Below, one piece after another: positions 54,497 to 64,000 of a DNA stretch of 64,000 nt. Numbering within the stretch: the first letter of the stretch is position 1; each line of letters starts with the position of its first letter. The notes under the pieces were generated by a model. That model was not told the origin of the DNA. It saw only the letters and a list, made by a program, of their open reading frames with translations, and made no database searches. This DNA is from Rhizobium sp. J15 (GTDB lineage Bacteria; Pseudomonadota; Alphaproteobacteria; Rhizobiales; Rhizobiaceae): positions 1-64,000 of the forward strand of contig NZ_NWSX01000017.1 of the NCBI RefSeq assembly GCF_002531825.1, read 5' to 3'. Made by a program: the position numbers and the translations under genes.

Positions 54497-57223
54497 CTAT
54501 TTCAGCTTCTTCTTGAGATCGTAAAGCGCATCCAGCGCGTCACGCGGCGTCATGTCGTCAAGGCTCATCGCCTTCAGCGTCTCCTCGACCTTGGACGGGC
54601 CGCGCACCGTTTCCTCGCGGCGCACCGCCACCTGGAAGAGCGGCAGGTCGTCGATCAGCTGGCTGGCCGGGTTTTTGCGGTCGGCGTCCTCGAGACGGGT
54701 CAGCACGTCGCGGGCGCGCGCCACCACCGAGGCCGGAAGCCCGGCAAGCCGGGCGACCTGAATGCCGTAGGAGCGATCGGCTGCACCCGGCCCGACCTCG
54801 TGCAGGAAGATGACGTCGCCGTCCCATTCCTTGACGCGCATCGTGGCGTTCGATAGCCGGCCAAGCTTTTCCGAAAGCACCGTCAGCTCGTGGAAATGCG
54901 TGGCGAAGAGGCCGCGGCAGCGATTGGCCTCGTGCAGATGCTCGACGGCGGCCCAGGCGATCGAAAGACCGTCGAACGTGGCGGTGCCGCGGCCGATTTC
55001 GTCGAGGATGACGAGGGAGCGGTCGCTCGCCTGGTTGAGGATCGCCGCCGTTTCCACCATCTCGACCATGAAGGTCGAGCGTCCGCGCGCCAGGTCGTCC
55101 GATGCGCCGACGCGCGAGAAAAGCCGGTCGACGACGCCGATATGGGCTGATGTCGCGGGCACGAAGGAACCCATCTGCGCCAGGATCGCGATCAGCGCAT
55201 TCTGGCGCAGGAAGGTCGATTTACCGCCCATGTTGGGGCCGGTCAGCAGCCAGATGGCGCCGTCCTTGTCGCCACCCTTCGGCGAGAGATCGCAATGATT
55301 GGCGACGAAGGGGCCGCCCGCCTGCCGACGCAGCGCCTGCTCGACGACAGGGTGGCGGCCGCCCTCGATCGCAAACATCTTCGAGCCGTCGACCTGCGGC
55401 CGGCAATAGGCTTGCTCTTCGGCGAGAAGCGCGAGACCGGCTGCGACATCGATGACGGCGAGCGCCCGCGCGCCTGATTTGATCGCCTCGGCTTCCGCAA
55501 CGACGGCTGCCGTCATCCTGTCGAAGGCTTCGAGCTCGATTGCCAGCGCCCGGTCGGCGGCGTTGGCGATGCGGCTTTCAAGATCGGCAAGCTCGGTGGT
55601 GGTGAAGCGCATGGCGCTCGCCATCGTCTGGCGGTGGATGAAGCGGGCTTTCGCCTCCGCCGTATCCGTCATCGGCCCGGCATTGCCGGCGGTGACCTCG
55701 ATGAAATAGCCGAGGATGTTGTTGTGCTTGATCTTCAGCGACCTTATGCCGGTTTCCTCGGCATATTGCAGTTGCAGGCCGGCAATGACACGGCGCGACT
55801 GGTCGCGCAGCGCCCGGACCTCGTCGAGCTCGGCGTTGGCGCCATCGCGCAGGAAGCCGCCGTCGCGCTTCAGCAGCGGCAATTCGTCCGCGAGCGTCTC
55901 GGTGAGCAGCGTTTCGAGCGCCGCCGGAAGGGCCTGCAGCCCGGCGAGCGCCTCGCCGAGTTCTTCGGGCAGCATCGCCTTGCCGAGCATCTCCGCAATT
56001 CCGGCCGCCGCTCCGAGGCCCTGGCGGACCGCCGAGAGATCGCGCGGGCCGCCGCGGTCGAGCGCCAGCCGGGAGAGCGCCCGCGGCATATCAGGCACAT
56101 GTTTCAGCGTGTCGCGCAGATTGCCGCAGAGCGAAGGTTCGTCGATCAGAAAGCCGATCGAATCGAGCCGGGCATTGATGCGGGCTGGATCGGTGAGCGG
56201 CGACATCAGCCGCTCGGCGAGAAGCCGCGCGCCGCCACCGGTGACGGTCCGGTCGATTGCTTTCAGGAGCGAGCCGTTGCGATCGCCGGAAAGCGTGCGG
56301 GCAAGCTCCAGATTGGCGCGGGTGGCGGGGTCGATGAAGAGCGTCGAAGCCGCACTCTCGCGCTCCGGCTTGCCGAGCGGCGGCCGCTCGGCGATCTGCG
56401 TCTTCTCGACATAGGCGACGGCAGCCGCCGCCGCCGCAAGCTCGGCGCGCGAGAAGGTGCCGAAGCCGTCGAGCGTGGCGACGCCGAAGTAACGGGCGAT
56501 CCGGCCCTCGGCGCTGGCGCTGTCGAAAAGTACCGCCGGCTGCGGCACGGCGGTGCGGCCGAGCACGTCGAAGACCGCCTTGAGTTCGGGATCGTGGAAG
56601 ATCGTGTCGGGCAGGATCAATTCGCGCGGATCGATGCGCAGGATATCGGCAAGCAGGCGCGAGGCTTCCGTCTCGGCCAGCCGGAAGACGCCGGTCGAAA
56701 TATCGATCCAGGCGAGCGCCAGCGCCGGTTCGGCGCCGCCGCGAATGCGGGCGAGCGCCATCAGATAGTTGGATTCCGAGGGCGAAAGCAGCTTTTCCTC
56801 GGTGATCGTGCCCGGCGTGACCAGGCGGACGACATCGCGCTTGACCACCGATTTCGCGCCGCGTTTCTTGGCTTCGGCCGGATCCTCGATCTGCTCGCAG
56901 ACAGCGACACGGAAACCGAGCGCAATCAGCTTCTGCAGATAATCGTCGGCGGCATGCACCGGCACGCCGCACATCGGGATATCCTGGCCCATATGCTGGC
57001 CGCGCTTCGTCAGCGTGATGCCGAGCGCGCGGGCGGCTTCCAGCGCGTCCTCGAAGAACAGCTCGTAAAAGTCGCCCATGCGATAGAAGAGAAGCGAATC
57101 CGGATTGTTCGCCTTGATCTCTATATATTGCTCCATCATCGGCGTGGCCGAGGCGCGGCTTTCCGCCGTAGCTAGCTCGGCAGCCGAAAAGGCTTCATTC
57201 CCGGTATCTATTCGTGCGTTCAC
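54497..57223 (-). CDS. mutS: DNA mismatch repair protein MutS
   Basis: A 908-residue mismatch-recognition ATPase. The N-terminal mismatch-binding start [34 protein letters not shown] contains the Phe-x-Glu wedge (FYELF). The ATPase has Walker [18 protein letters not shown] (near residue 660) and [23 protein letters not shown] with FATHFHEL. It acts with MutL after replication. The length is normal for alphaproteobacteria. Divergent from the malic enzyme gene. Confidence 0.98.
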   Translation of the reverse strand: MNARIDTGNEAFSAAELATAESRASATPMMEQYIEIKANNPDSLLFYRMGDFYELFFEDALEAARALGITLTKRGQHMGQDIPMCGVPVHAADDYLQKLIALGFRVAVCEQIEDPAEAKKRGAKSVVKRDVVRLVTPGTITEEKLLSPSESNYLMALARIRGGAEPALALAWIDISTGVFRLAETEASRLLADILRIDPRELILPDTIFHDPELKAVFDVLGRTAVPQPAVLFDSASAEGRIARYFGVATLDGFGTFSRAELAAAAAAVAYVEKTQIAERPPLGKPERESAASTLFIDPATRANLELARTLSGDRNGSLLKAIDRTVTGGGARLLAERLMSPLTDPARINARLDSIGFLIDEPSLCGNLRDTLKHVPDMPRALSRLALDRGGPRDLSAVRQGLGAAAGIAEMLGKAMLPEELGEALAGLQALPAALETLLTETLADELPLLKRDGGFLRDGANAELDEVRALRDQSRRVIAGLQLQYAEETGIRSLKIKHNNILGYFIEVTAGNAGPMTDTAEAKARFIHRQTMASAMRFTTTELADLESRIANAADRALAIELEAFDRMTAAVVAEAEAIKSGARALAVIDVAAGLALLAEEQAYCRPQVDGSKMFAIEGGRHPVVEQALRRQAGGPFVANHCDLSPKGGDKDGAIWLLTGPNMGGKSTFLRQNALIAILAQMGSFVPATSAHIGVVDRLFSRVGASDDLARGRSTFMVEMVETAAILNQASDRSLVILDEIGRGTATFDGLSIAWAAVEHLHEANRCRGLFATHFHELTVLSEKLGRLSNATMRVKEWDGDVIFLHEVGPGAADRSYGIQVARLAGLPASVVARARDVLTRLEDADRKNPASQLIDDLPLFQVAVRREETVRGPSKVEETLKAMSLDDMTPRDALDALYDLKKKLK

Positions 57224-57336
57224 GGAGGTGCAGTTTTTCCCAAAAAAACAGGTGCCAACCCTATCCGCGCGCCGCTATAGATGACAACAGCATTTGAGGA
57301 AGAGCGAAGCGTCGCCCACAGGACGTTGGAGGATAT

Positions 57337-59622
57337 ATGCCCGATATCGATAAGAAGGACCGGCCGGTGACCTCGGTGACCGACCAGGAGGCGCTCGAAT
57401 TTCACGCCATGGGCCGCCCCGGCAAACTCGAGATCAACCCGACCAAGCCGATGGCGACGCAGCGCGACCTCTCGCTTGCCTATTCGCCGGGTGTCGCGGT
57501 GCCCGTCAAGGCGATCGCCGCCGATCCGCAGACGGCCTACGACTATACTGCCCGCGGCAACATGGTCGCCGTCATTTCCAACGGCACGGCCATTCTCGGC
57601 CTCGGCAATCTGGGCGCTCTCGCCTCGAAGCCCGTCATGGAAGGCAAGTCGGTGCTGTTCAAGCGCTTTGCCGACGTCGATTCCATCGACCTCGAGATCG
57701 ATACCGAAAATGTCGACGAGTTCATCAATTGCGTGCGCTTCCTCGGCCCGTCCTTCGGCGGCATCAATCTGGAGGACATCAAGGCGCCAGACTGCTTCGT
57801 CATCGAAAGCCGGCTGCGCGAGCTGATGGATATTCCGGTCTTCCATGACGACCAGCATGGAACCGCGATCATCGCCGCTGCCGGCCTGATCAATGCGCTG
57901 GAGCTGACCGGCCGCGACCTGAAGACGACGAAGCTCGTCTGCAACGGCGCGGGCGCGGCGGCCATCGCCTGCGTCGAGCTCATCAAGGCAATGGGTTTTG
58001 CGCCTGACAACATCATCCTCTGCGACACCAAGGGCGTCATCTACCAGGGCCGCACCGAGGGCATGAACCAGTGGAAATCGGCGCATGCGGCAAAGACCGA
58101 CGCGCGCACGCTGGAAGACGCGATGAAGGGCGCGGACGTCATTTTCGGCCTCTCGCAGAAGGGCGCCTTCTCGGCCAAGATGATCCGCTCGATGGCGGAT
58201 CGGCCGATCATCTTCGCCATGGCCAATCCCGATCCCGAAATCACCCCGGAAGAAGTGGCCCGCATCCGCGACGACGCCATCATGGCAACCGGCCGCTCGG
58301 ACTATCCGAACCAGGTCAACAACGTCCTCGGCTTTCCCTATATCTTCCGCGGCGCGCTCGACGTGCGCGCATCGACCATCAACGACGAAATGAAGATCGC
58401 AGCCGTCAAGGCGCTGGCCAATCTTGCCCGCGAGGACGTGCCGGATGACGTCGTTGCCGCCTACCAGGGCAACCGGCCGCGTTTCGGGGCGCAATATATC
58501 ATCCCCGTTCCCTTCGACCCGCGGCTGATCTCGGCGATCCCCGTCGCGGTGGCGCAGGCAGCGATCGAGACCGGCGTCGCCCGCAAGGTCATCACCGACA
58601 TGGCCGGTTATGCCCGCGAGCTTTCGGCCCGCCGCGATCCGATCGCTTCGACGCTCGCCAGCCTCTATGAGCGCGTGCGCCGCCGCCCGAAGCGGATCGT
58701 CTTTGCCGAAGCCGAGGAGGAGCAGGTCCTGCGGGCAGCACTTTCCTACGCCAACCAGCAGCTCGGCACCGCCATCCTGCTCGGCCGCGAAGACCTGATC
58801 CGGGCAACGGCCGAACGCGCCGGCATCGATCTCAACCGGCCGGGCCTGGAGATCGTCAATGCGCGTATCTCCACCCGCGTCGAGGCCTATATCGATTATC
58901 TCTATGCGAGGCTGCAGCGGCACGGCTATCTCCACCGCGATGCCCAGCGCCTGATCCACAACGACCGCAACCACTTCGCCGCCACCATGGTGGCGTTGGG
59001 TGACGCCGATGGCATGGTCACGGGCATCACCCGCAACTATTCCACCGCGCTCGAGGATGTGCGCCGCTGCATCGACGAGAAGCCCGGCCATCGCGTCATC
59101 GGCGTGTCGCTGGCGCTCTGCCGCGGCCGCACGGTCTTCGTCGCCGATACGGCGGTGCATGACATGCCGACGGCCGAGCAGCTTGCCGATATCGCCGAAG
59201 AGGCCGCCGGTCTCGCCCGCCGCATGGGCTATCAGCCGCGTGTCGCCATGCTTGCCTATTCCACCTTCGGCCATCCCTCGGGCGAACGCTCCGAGCGGGT
59301 GCGCGAGGCGGTGAAGATCCTCGACAAGCGCCGCGTCGATTTCGAATATGACGGCGAGATGGCGGCCGATGTCGCACTGAACCGCAAGGTGATGGAGCAA
59401 TATCCCTTCTGCCGCCTGTCCGGTCCCGCCAACGTCCTCGTCATGCCGGCTTTCCACTCGGCCTCGATCTCGACGAAGATGCTGCAGGAGCTCGGCGGCT
59501 CCACGGTGATCGGCCCGATTCTCGTCGGCCTCGACAAGGCGGTGCAGATCACCTCGATGGGCGCCAAGGACAGCGACATCGTCAACATGGCGGCGATCGC
59601 CGCCTACGGGGCGGGTTCGTAA
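57337..59622 (+). CDS. maeB: Malic enzyme fused to phosphotransacetylase-like domain
   Basis: A 761-residue MaeB-type enzyme that decarboxylates malate to pyruvate. The malic domain starts SLAYSPGVAVPVKAIAADP and has the catalytic FHDDQHGTAIIAAAGLINAL (near residue 168); the NAD(P) site is LVCNGAGAAAIACVELIKAMG. The C-terminal third (about 445-761) is a phosphate acetyltransferase-like domain thought to be regulatory. Rhizobia have an NAD form (dme) and an NADP form (tme); proximity to mutS and olsB suggests tme, but cofactor preference cannot be read securely. Start follows GGAGGATAT. Such enzymes supply pyruvate in bacteroids. Confidence 0.94.
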   Translation: MPDIDKKDRPVTSVTDQEALEFHAMGRPGKLEINPTKPMATQRDLSLAYSPGVAVPVKAIAADPQTAYDYTARGNMVAVISNGTAILGLGNLGALASKPVMEGKSVLFKRFADVDSIDLEIDTENVDEFINCVRFLGPSFGGINLEDIKAPDCFVIESRLRELMDIPVFHDDQHGTAIIAAAGLINALELTGRDLKTTKLVCNGAGAAAIACVELIKAMGFAPDNIILCDTKGVIYQGRTEGMNQWKSAHAAKTDARTLEDAMKGADVIFGLSQKGAFSAKMIRSMADRPIIFAMANPDPEITPEEVARIRDDAIMATGRSDYPNQVNNVLGFPYIFRGALDVRASTINDEMKIAAVKALANLAREDVPDDVVAAYQGNRPRFGAQYIIPVPFDPRLISAIPVAVAQAAIETGVARKVITDMAGYARELSARRDPIASTLASLYERVRRRPKRIVFAEAEEEQVLRAALSYANQQLGTAILLGREDLIRATAERAGIDLNRPGLEIVNARISTRVEAYIDYLYARLQRHGYLHRDAQRLIHNDRNHFAATMVALGDADGMVTGITRNYSTALEDVRRCIDEKPGHRVIGVSLALCRGRTVFVADTAVHDMPTAEQLADIAEEAAGLARRMGYQPRVAMLAYSTFGHPSGERSERVREAVKILDKRRVDFEYDGEMAADVALNRKVMEQYPFCRLSGPANVLVMPAFHSASISTKMLQELGGSTVIGPILVGLDKAVQITSMGAKDSDIVNMAAIAAYGAGS

Positions 59623-59654
59623 ACTCGCTCTGCCTCCCATTCGAGAGGGCATTT

Positions 59655-59693
59655 AGCGCCCGGCCGACAAGCACGTCGGCCGGGCGCTTTTTT
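59655..59693 (+). terminator. Rho-independent terminator of the malic enzyme gene
   Basis: AGCGCCCGGCCGAC (59655-59668), 6-base loop, GTCGGCCGGGCGCT (59675-59688), then TTTTT: a perfect 14-bp stem with T run, 33 bases after the stop. Confidence 0.95.
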
Positions 59694-59801
59694 GTGGCTT
59701 ACTCGCCGAGGATATGGTTGAAAGGCTCCATCCGATAAGTCATACTTTTGATACAATGCGCGCGGCATAAAATTGATATTTCATCAGCCGTTTGGATTCC
59801 C

Positions 59802-60791
59802 ATGCCGGAAAACGCATCCCCGAATTTTACCGCCCGATTTCAGGGGACCACGTTCGACGATATGGTCGAGGCTCTGACCAAGGGGTTCGGTTCGTTCGAC
59901 GCATGGCGAAGTGGTCGAGACAAACCACTCGACTGGAAGGTCGGGTTTTGGGGGGATGAGAGGTTGTCGCTGGTCAGCAACCAGGATTCCGGCGGCTGGG
60001 GTGCGAGAACGGCACATGGAACGCCGGAAACTCTGGCAATCATCGTTCCGCGCACGGGTGCGCTCGACGTATCGTTTGGTCGGACTGTGGTCGAAGGTAC
60101 ACCCGGGCGGCTGTTGTTGACGAACAATCTTGAGCCGGAACGGGTTTCCGTGAGGGCGACGCCTCACCGGTCAGACACTCTCAGTCTGAGTTGGACGATC
60201 TTGGCTCAGACCGTCGCCGCCGTATTGGAGATCCCGCTGACCGGGTCAATGGACCTGGCGCCGGTCGTTGATCGTTCCACGGCAGCGGGACAGATGATCG
60301 GCAATCTCGCCCAAACGATGATCGTCGGCATGCGCAATAACGGCCCGCTGCTTCACTCGCCAATTGCCATGTTGAACCTGATCCAGGCGTTTGCCGATTT
60401 GGTGGTGCGGTTGGTTCCTCATCGGCTCTCGCATCTTCTCGACAAGAAAATCCACCTGATCGCGCCTCGGCACGTCCGTCGTGCAATTGAATTTATGCAT
60501 GCGAACATCGCACAGCCGTTGACAATGCATAGTGTCGCGGAGGCGGCAGGCATTTCCATTCGCGCTCTTGAAGTCGGTTTTCGCGCCTTCAAGGGAACCA
60601 CACCGTCCGCTTACCTCAGGATGATCCGCTTGCAAGCGGTCCGAGAGGATCTACGCGACCCCTCAAACCGGCAGCCGTTGCGGAATATCTGCTTGAAATG
60701 GGGATTCTTGCACTTTGGCCGTTTTGCGGCGATCTATCGGGCGGCGTATGGAGAGAACCCTTCGGACACGAGAAGGCGATTCGATATATGA
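59802..60791 (+). CDS. AraC family transcriptional regulator
   Basis: A 329-residue regulator with an N-terminal cupin-like sensing domain (about 1-200) and a C-terminal AraC/XylS DNA-binding domain (about 215-325): HVRRAIEFMHANIAQPLTMHSVAEAAGISIRALEVGFRAFKGTTPSAYLRMIRLQAVRE with FGRFAAIYRAAYGENPSDTRRRF. No good ribosome-binding site precedes the ATG at 59802, so the start is uncertain. The codon use and lower G+C differ from the neighbours, and no obvious target gene is adjacent, suggesting a later acquisition. Confidence 0.85.
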   Translation: MPENASPNFTARFQGTTFDDMVEALTKGFGSFDAWRSGRDKPLDWKVGFWGDERLSLVSNQDSGGWGARTAHGTPETLAIIVPRTGALDVSFGRTVVEGTPGRLLLTNNLEPERVSVRATPHRSDTLSLSWTILAQTVAAVLEIPLTGSMDLAPVVDRSTAAGQMIGNLAQTMIVGMRNNGPLLHSPIAMLNLIQAFADLVVRLVPHRLSHLLDKKIHLIAPRHVRRAIEFMHANIAQPLTMHSVAEAAGISIRALEVGFRAFKGTTPSAYLRMIRLQAVREDLRDPSNRQPLRNICLKWGFLHFGRFAAIYRAAYGENPSDTRRRFDI

Positions 60792-60850
60792 GGACACGCC
60801 GTCGTAGTGGCTGAAGCGCGTCGCGAACTTTGAGATTCGCTCCTTGCGCT

Positions 60851-61729
60851 TTAGCTCGAAAAGCGGCCGGCGTCGGCGCCGTAATAGTTCAGGTAGCGGT
60901 CCGAAATGCTGGAGATCGGCAGCACGATCAGCACGTCGGTAGTGTTGAAGGCGTGGTCGATCACCGCGCTGGAGCCGACCATGGCGCCGAGGCGCAGGTA
61001 GCCCTTGATGAGCGGCGGCAGGGCCATCAGCGCCCGCTTGGGGTTGACGGCCTCGACCGGCATCAGGTCCATGTTGCGGGCGAGATGCGGCAGGGCGCCG
61101 ACCGCCCATTCATTCTTCGCCAGCACATTGTGATAGAGGAAGGACAGCGCCAGCGCGTGGCTTTCGAGATAGACGCCGGGGAAGGAGGCGCAGCCGAACA
61201 TGGCGCTCATGCCGTGCTTTAGCGCATAGGCCCAGTTGCCCTGCCAGAGGAGTTCGACGGTGCGCTTGGTGCGGTATTCCGGCAGCACGCAGGAGCGCCC
61301 GAGCTCCATGAAGCGCTTGTCCGGATGCTTGGCGAGCAGGCTCTCGATTTCGAATTCGGAAGCCGAGTAAAAACCGCCATTGGCAAGCGCGACGTCCTGG
61401 CGCAGCAGCCGGTAGGTGCCGACGATCTGGTCTTCCGGGTCGCCCTCGAGCGAGCGGTCGAGAACGAGAAGATGATCGCAGAAAGCGTCATAGGCGTCGA
61501 AATCGCGTTCGCGGCGCATGGATTCCGGCGGCAGCTGCGCCTTCATTTCATTGACGAAAACGCGATACCGGACGGCCTGGGCGGCATCGATCTCGCGTGC
61601 CGTGCGGGCAAGGCGGGTCTCCAGATTGCCGATGCGGCCGAGGATATCGCCGTCCTTTTGCACGGCCGCCGTCGAGGGTCGGGCAGCCTCCGCGGCAGTG
61701 TCACGATTCAGGATGTCGATGGAGGACAT
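60851..61729 (-). CDS. olsB: L-ornithine N(alpha)-acyltransferase
   Basis: A 292-residue OlsB-type GNAT enzyme that transfers a 3-hydroxyacyl chain from acyl carrier protein to ornithine, the first step of ornithine-lipid synthesis. Landmarks are QAVRYRVFVNEMKAQLPPE, FDAYDAFCDHLLVLD, FMELGRSCVLPEYRTKRTVELLWQG and MFGCASFPGVY. These lipids replace phospholipids at low phosphate. No pho box was searched for successfully. The orthologue in Sinorhizobium also follows the malic enzyme gene, here separated by the AraC gene. Confidence 0.92.
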   Translation of the reverse strand: MSSIDILNRDTAAEAARPSTAAVQKDGDILGRIGNLETRLARTAREIDAAQAVRYRVFVNEMKAQLPPESMRRERDFDAYDAFCDHLLVLDRSLEGDPEDQIVGTYRLLRQDVALANGGFYSASEFEIESLLAKHPDKRFMELGRSCVLPEYRTKRTVELLWQGNWAYALKHGMSAMFGCASFPGVYLESHALALSFLYHNVLAKNEWAVGALPHLARNMDLMPVEAVNPKRALMALPPLIKGYLRLGAMVGSSAVIDHAFNTTDVLIVLPISSISDRYLNYYGADAGRFSS

Positions 61730-61838
61730 GGCGATTCTCCCGTTGCCGGCTTATCGACGCCATAAAACACTTCTGTACGACAGGAAAGTGACATATTGCA
61801 TTTCCCGGCGCAAGAAGCGCGGGCTGGTCCCAAGCGCC

Positions 61839-64000
61839 CTACCGCGCCTCTGCGCGACGGGCGGAAAGCGCGGCAACGGCCTGAACTTCCGTCAGCAGCC
61901 GCACCGGATCGACCGGCTTTACCATCACGCGGTTGGCGCCGTTCAGCAACACCTGGCGGCGCGACTCGTCGCTCTTGTCGGCCGTCAGCACGATCACCGG
62001 AACCGGGGCGAGATCGAGCCGCCTTTCATGGCCGCGCAGGCGCCCCAGCATGTCGATGCCGTTGCCGCCCGGCATCGAGAGATCGCTGATGATGATGTCG
62101 GGCCGGGCGCTCGCCTCGTAGAGCGCGCAATCGAGCAGCGTCTCGAAATCCTCGACGTGGCGCACCTTATGCCCGCCCTTTTCCAGCATGACGCGCACCA
62201 GCATGGCGTTGATCGGATCGTCCTCGCCGAGCAGGATGCTGAGGCCGCTTGCCGCAACCACCGTCTCGGCCACCGAAAGGCCGAAGCCCGGCTGGTTGTC
62301 GTTCAGCGCATCGCGCTTCTCCATGCCGCGCATACGCCCGCGCAGCACGTCGATCAGCGACTGTTCGCGCAGCGGCCGGATGAGCCAGGCATCGAAGAGA
62401 TCGAGCGGATGGGCGCTGCGCTCCTCCGGATTGACGAGGAGGACCTTGCGCAGGCCGAGGGCGGCGATTTCGGCGCGGTCGGCGAGATGAGCGGAAAATT
62501 CCGCCGACATGCGATGGTCGACGATGATGTCGGTCGGCCGCCGGCTGCCATTGGCCATGCCGAGCAGCGTCGCACGCGCCGTCTCGCCGTCGCTGACGAG
62601 ATGGCAGAGGCCGCCGAGCGCGGTGATCGTTTCGGCAATCGCAGCGCGCGCAGCCCCGGCCGGCGCCAGCAGCACGACGCTGTTGCCGGCAAGCAATGTG
62701 TTTCGCCGGTCCGGCCGCTCGCTGCCGATGTCGACGGGAAAGCGGATGGTGAATTCGCTGCCCCGGCCTTTTTCGCTGGCAACCGTCAGCGCACCGCCGA
62801 ATTCACGCATGATGCGGGCGGAGATGGCAAGGCCGAGCCCGGTGCCGCTGCTCTTCTGCGCGACTGTGCCGCCCTGCTCGAACTCGCCGAAGACGCGCGC
62901 CTGCTCCTCAGCCGTCATGCCGGGGCCTGTATCGGCCACGGTGATCAGCAGATTGCCGGCGTCGAGCCACACGCGGATGAAGACGCCGCCCGCCTGGGTG
63001 AACTTCACCGCGTTGCCGATGACGTTGAAGAGCACCTGGCGCAGCCGCGCCGGATCGAAGCTCATATTCTCCGGCACGTCGGACGATACTGTCGCGCCGA
63101 TCTCGATGCCTTTTTCATGCGCCCGGTGGGCGAGCATCTCGACGACGCTTTCCAGAAGCTTGCGCAGCGATTCCGAGCGCGGATGCAGCTCGAAGCGGCC
63201 GACCTCGATGGTGGAGAAGTCGAGCAGGTCGTCGACGAGCTGCGCCAGCGCATGGCCGGATTGGCGGATGTTCGCGAGGTAATTCTGCTGTTCCTGCGTC
63301 AGCCGCGTTTCCGCGATCAGATGCGTCATGCCGAGAATGCCCGAAAGCGGCGTGCGAACCTCGTGGCTGACGGTGGCAAGCAGCCTGGATTTGGCGGCGC
63401 TGTTATATTCGGCCTTCTGCCGGGCATCCTCGCGCGCCTGCGCGACGAGGCGTTCCTCGGTCACATCGCGGGCAACGCTCTGCAGCAGAAGACGGCCGTT
63501 TGCCGGATCGCGGGTGACGACGTCACGCCAGAGGAAGATGCGCTGGCCCTCCGGCGTCGAGATCTCGACATCGTAGCAATGTGGGACCGGGCCGGGGCGG
63601 AAGGCGATCCCGATCTCCTCGCAGGTCCGCCCTTCCGGACGCGGCCGTCCGGTCAGGCGGCGAAAAGTGTCGTTGGCGCCAATGATGCGCCGGTCCATGG
63701 TACGGCTGACCGTGATGTCGCCGAGCACGTCGTGCACGTCGGCAAAGAGTTTCGCGCCGTCGTTCCAGTCCGGCAGAGGTTCCATCTTGGGCTGCCTGGG
63801 CCGGCGCCGGCGGACCATCAGGAAGGCATAGCTGGCGATGACGGCAAGGCCGAGAACGACGAGACCTCCCGAAAGGAGCAGCGGATCGCCGGCATGGGCA
63901 AGCAGCAGCAGGATCGTCGCGGTGAGGAGGCCGGCCCCGCCCAGCCAATAGAACAGCAGGACCCTTGCGGCCGCAGGCCCCTTTTGGGCGTCATCGGCTT
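61839..64000 (-). CDS. Hybrid sensor histidine kinase (5' end outside the window)
   Basis: At least 719 residues; the frame is open to the right edge, so the start is missing. Visible from the N terminus: two hydrophobic segments (VLLFYWLGGAGLLTATILLLL and LVVLGLAVIASYAFLM), a PAS domain, the HisKA phosphoacceptor in LLATVSHEVRTPLSGILGM, an HATPase domain (NVIGNAVKFTQ, GPGMTAEEQ, GTGLGLAISARI), a first receiver-like domain lacking clear acidic pocket residues, and a C-terminal receiver with phosphoacceptor Asp in IIISDLSMPGGNG and MVKPVD. Input and partners are unknown. Confidence 0.9.
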   Translation of the reverse strand, partial: ADDAQKGPAAARVLLFYWLGGAGLLTATILLLLAHAGDPLLLSGGLVVLGLAVIASYAFLMVRRRRPRQPKMEPLPDWNDGAKLFADVHDVLGDITVSRTMDRRIIGANDTFRRLTGRPRPEGRTCEEIGIAFRPGPVPHCYDVEISTPEGQRIFLWRDVVTRDPANGRLLLQSVARDVTEERLVAQAREDARQKAEYNSAAKSRLLATVSHEVRTPLSGILGMTHLIAETRLTQEQQNYLANIRQSGHALAQLVDDLLDFSTIEVGRFELHPRSESLRKLLESVVEMLAHRAHEKGIEIGATVSSDVPENMSFDPARLRQVLFNVIGNAVKFTQAGGVFIRVWLDAGNLLITVADTGPGMTAEEQARVFGEFEQGGTVAQKSSGTGLGLAISARIMREFGGALTVASEKGRGSEFTIRFPVDIGSERPDRRNTLLAGNSVVLLAPAGAARAAIAETITALGGLCHLVSDGETARATLLGMANGSRRPTDIIVDHRMSAEFSAHLADRAEIAALGLRKVLLVNPEERSAHPLDLFDAWLIRPLREQSLIDVLRGRMRGMEKRDALNDNQPGFGLSVAETVVAASGLSILLGEDDPINAMLVRVMLEKGGHKVRHVEDFETLLDCALYEASARPDIIISDLSMPGGNGIDMLGRLRGHERRLDLAPVPVIVLTADKSDESRRQVLLNGANRVMVKPVDPVRLLTEVQAVAALSARRAEAR

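Noticed and set aside
57220-59652. 810-residue open frame antisense to the malic enzyme gene
   Set aside because: A shadow of high-GC coding sequence; the sense strand encodes a complete malic enzyme with all motifs.

Overview
The window looks like a chromosomal segment of a fast-growing member of the Rhizobiaceae, most likely the genus Rhizobium (leguminosarum/etli group). Support: high GC with typical rhizobial codon use; the gene runs rpsT-dnaA, mutM-ubiE-ubiB, hrcA-grpE, praR-metK-trmB, lnt-corC-ybeY-phoH-miaB-plsC-fur/mur-rimI-tsaB, murJ-glnD-mutS and malic enzyme-olsB; an ornithine-lipid acyltransferase; and rhizobial intergenic palindromic repeats. Species is inference. No IS element, prophage, tRNA, rRNA or CRISPR array was found.

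Layout. 1-480 holds no gene I can support. 0.5-4.5 kb: a secreted S10-type peptidase with a GFA-fold protein, then a GntR regulator and CynX-type MFS exporter behind a 41-bp perfect palindrome. 4.6-4.75 kb: a probable 23-codon gene with an unusually strong ribosome-binding site and its own terminator. 5.0-7.1 kb: class II amidotransferase and coaBC. 7.2-11.6 kb: SDR, two LysR regulators, an MFS transporter and a VOC protein. 11.6-19.0 kb, minus strand: a six-gene operon whose five enzymes match, step by step, the known bacterial route from ergothioneine to L-glutamate (ergothionase, thiourocanate hydratase, DUF917 thiohydantoin desulfhydrase, hydantoinase, N-carbamoyl-glutamate amidohydrolase), plus a TfoX-domain protein. 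This is the most distinctive part of the window; by ordinary annotation it would be mislabelled as a histidine-utilisation (hut) operon.

19.1-27.4 kb: ubiB, ubiE, mutM, enoyl-CoA hydratase, rpsT, the roughly 0.8-kb regulatory region in front of dnaA (with a dense cluster of GANTC methylation sites), dnaA and a saccharopine-dehydrogenase-like gene. 27.5-34.5 kb: hemW, rdgB, a VOC gene and rph; divergently hrcA and grpE; a nucleoside hydrolase; an Hsp20 gene and its DUF1150 companion. grpE and hsp20 each have an RpoH-type promoter. 34.5-46.5 kb is almost entirely minus-strand housekeeping: trmB/metK, praR, lnt, corC/ybeY/phoH, miaB, plsC, Fur/Mur, rimI/tsaB and a NifU-like Fe-S scaffold. 46.6-64 kb: a universal stress protein, trpS, a VOC gene, a small M15-type peptidase, murJ, glnD, a small unknown gene, mutS, the malic enzyme-phosphotransacetylase fusion, an AraC regulator that looks inserted, olsB and a hybrid histidine kinase cut by the right edge.

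Many minus-strand genes overlap by 1-20 bases (GntR/MFS, the ergothioneine enzymes, VOC/rph, trmB/metK, corC/ybeY/phoH, rimI/tsaB), so translational coupling is common. Family calls rest on motifs read by eye; no database search was run.
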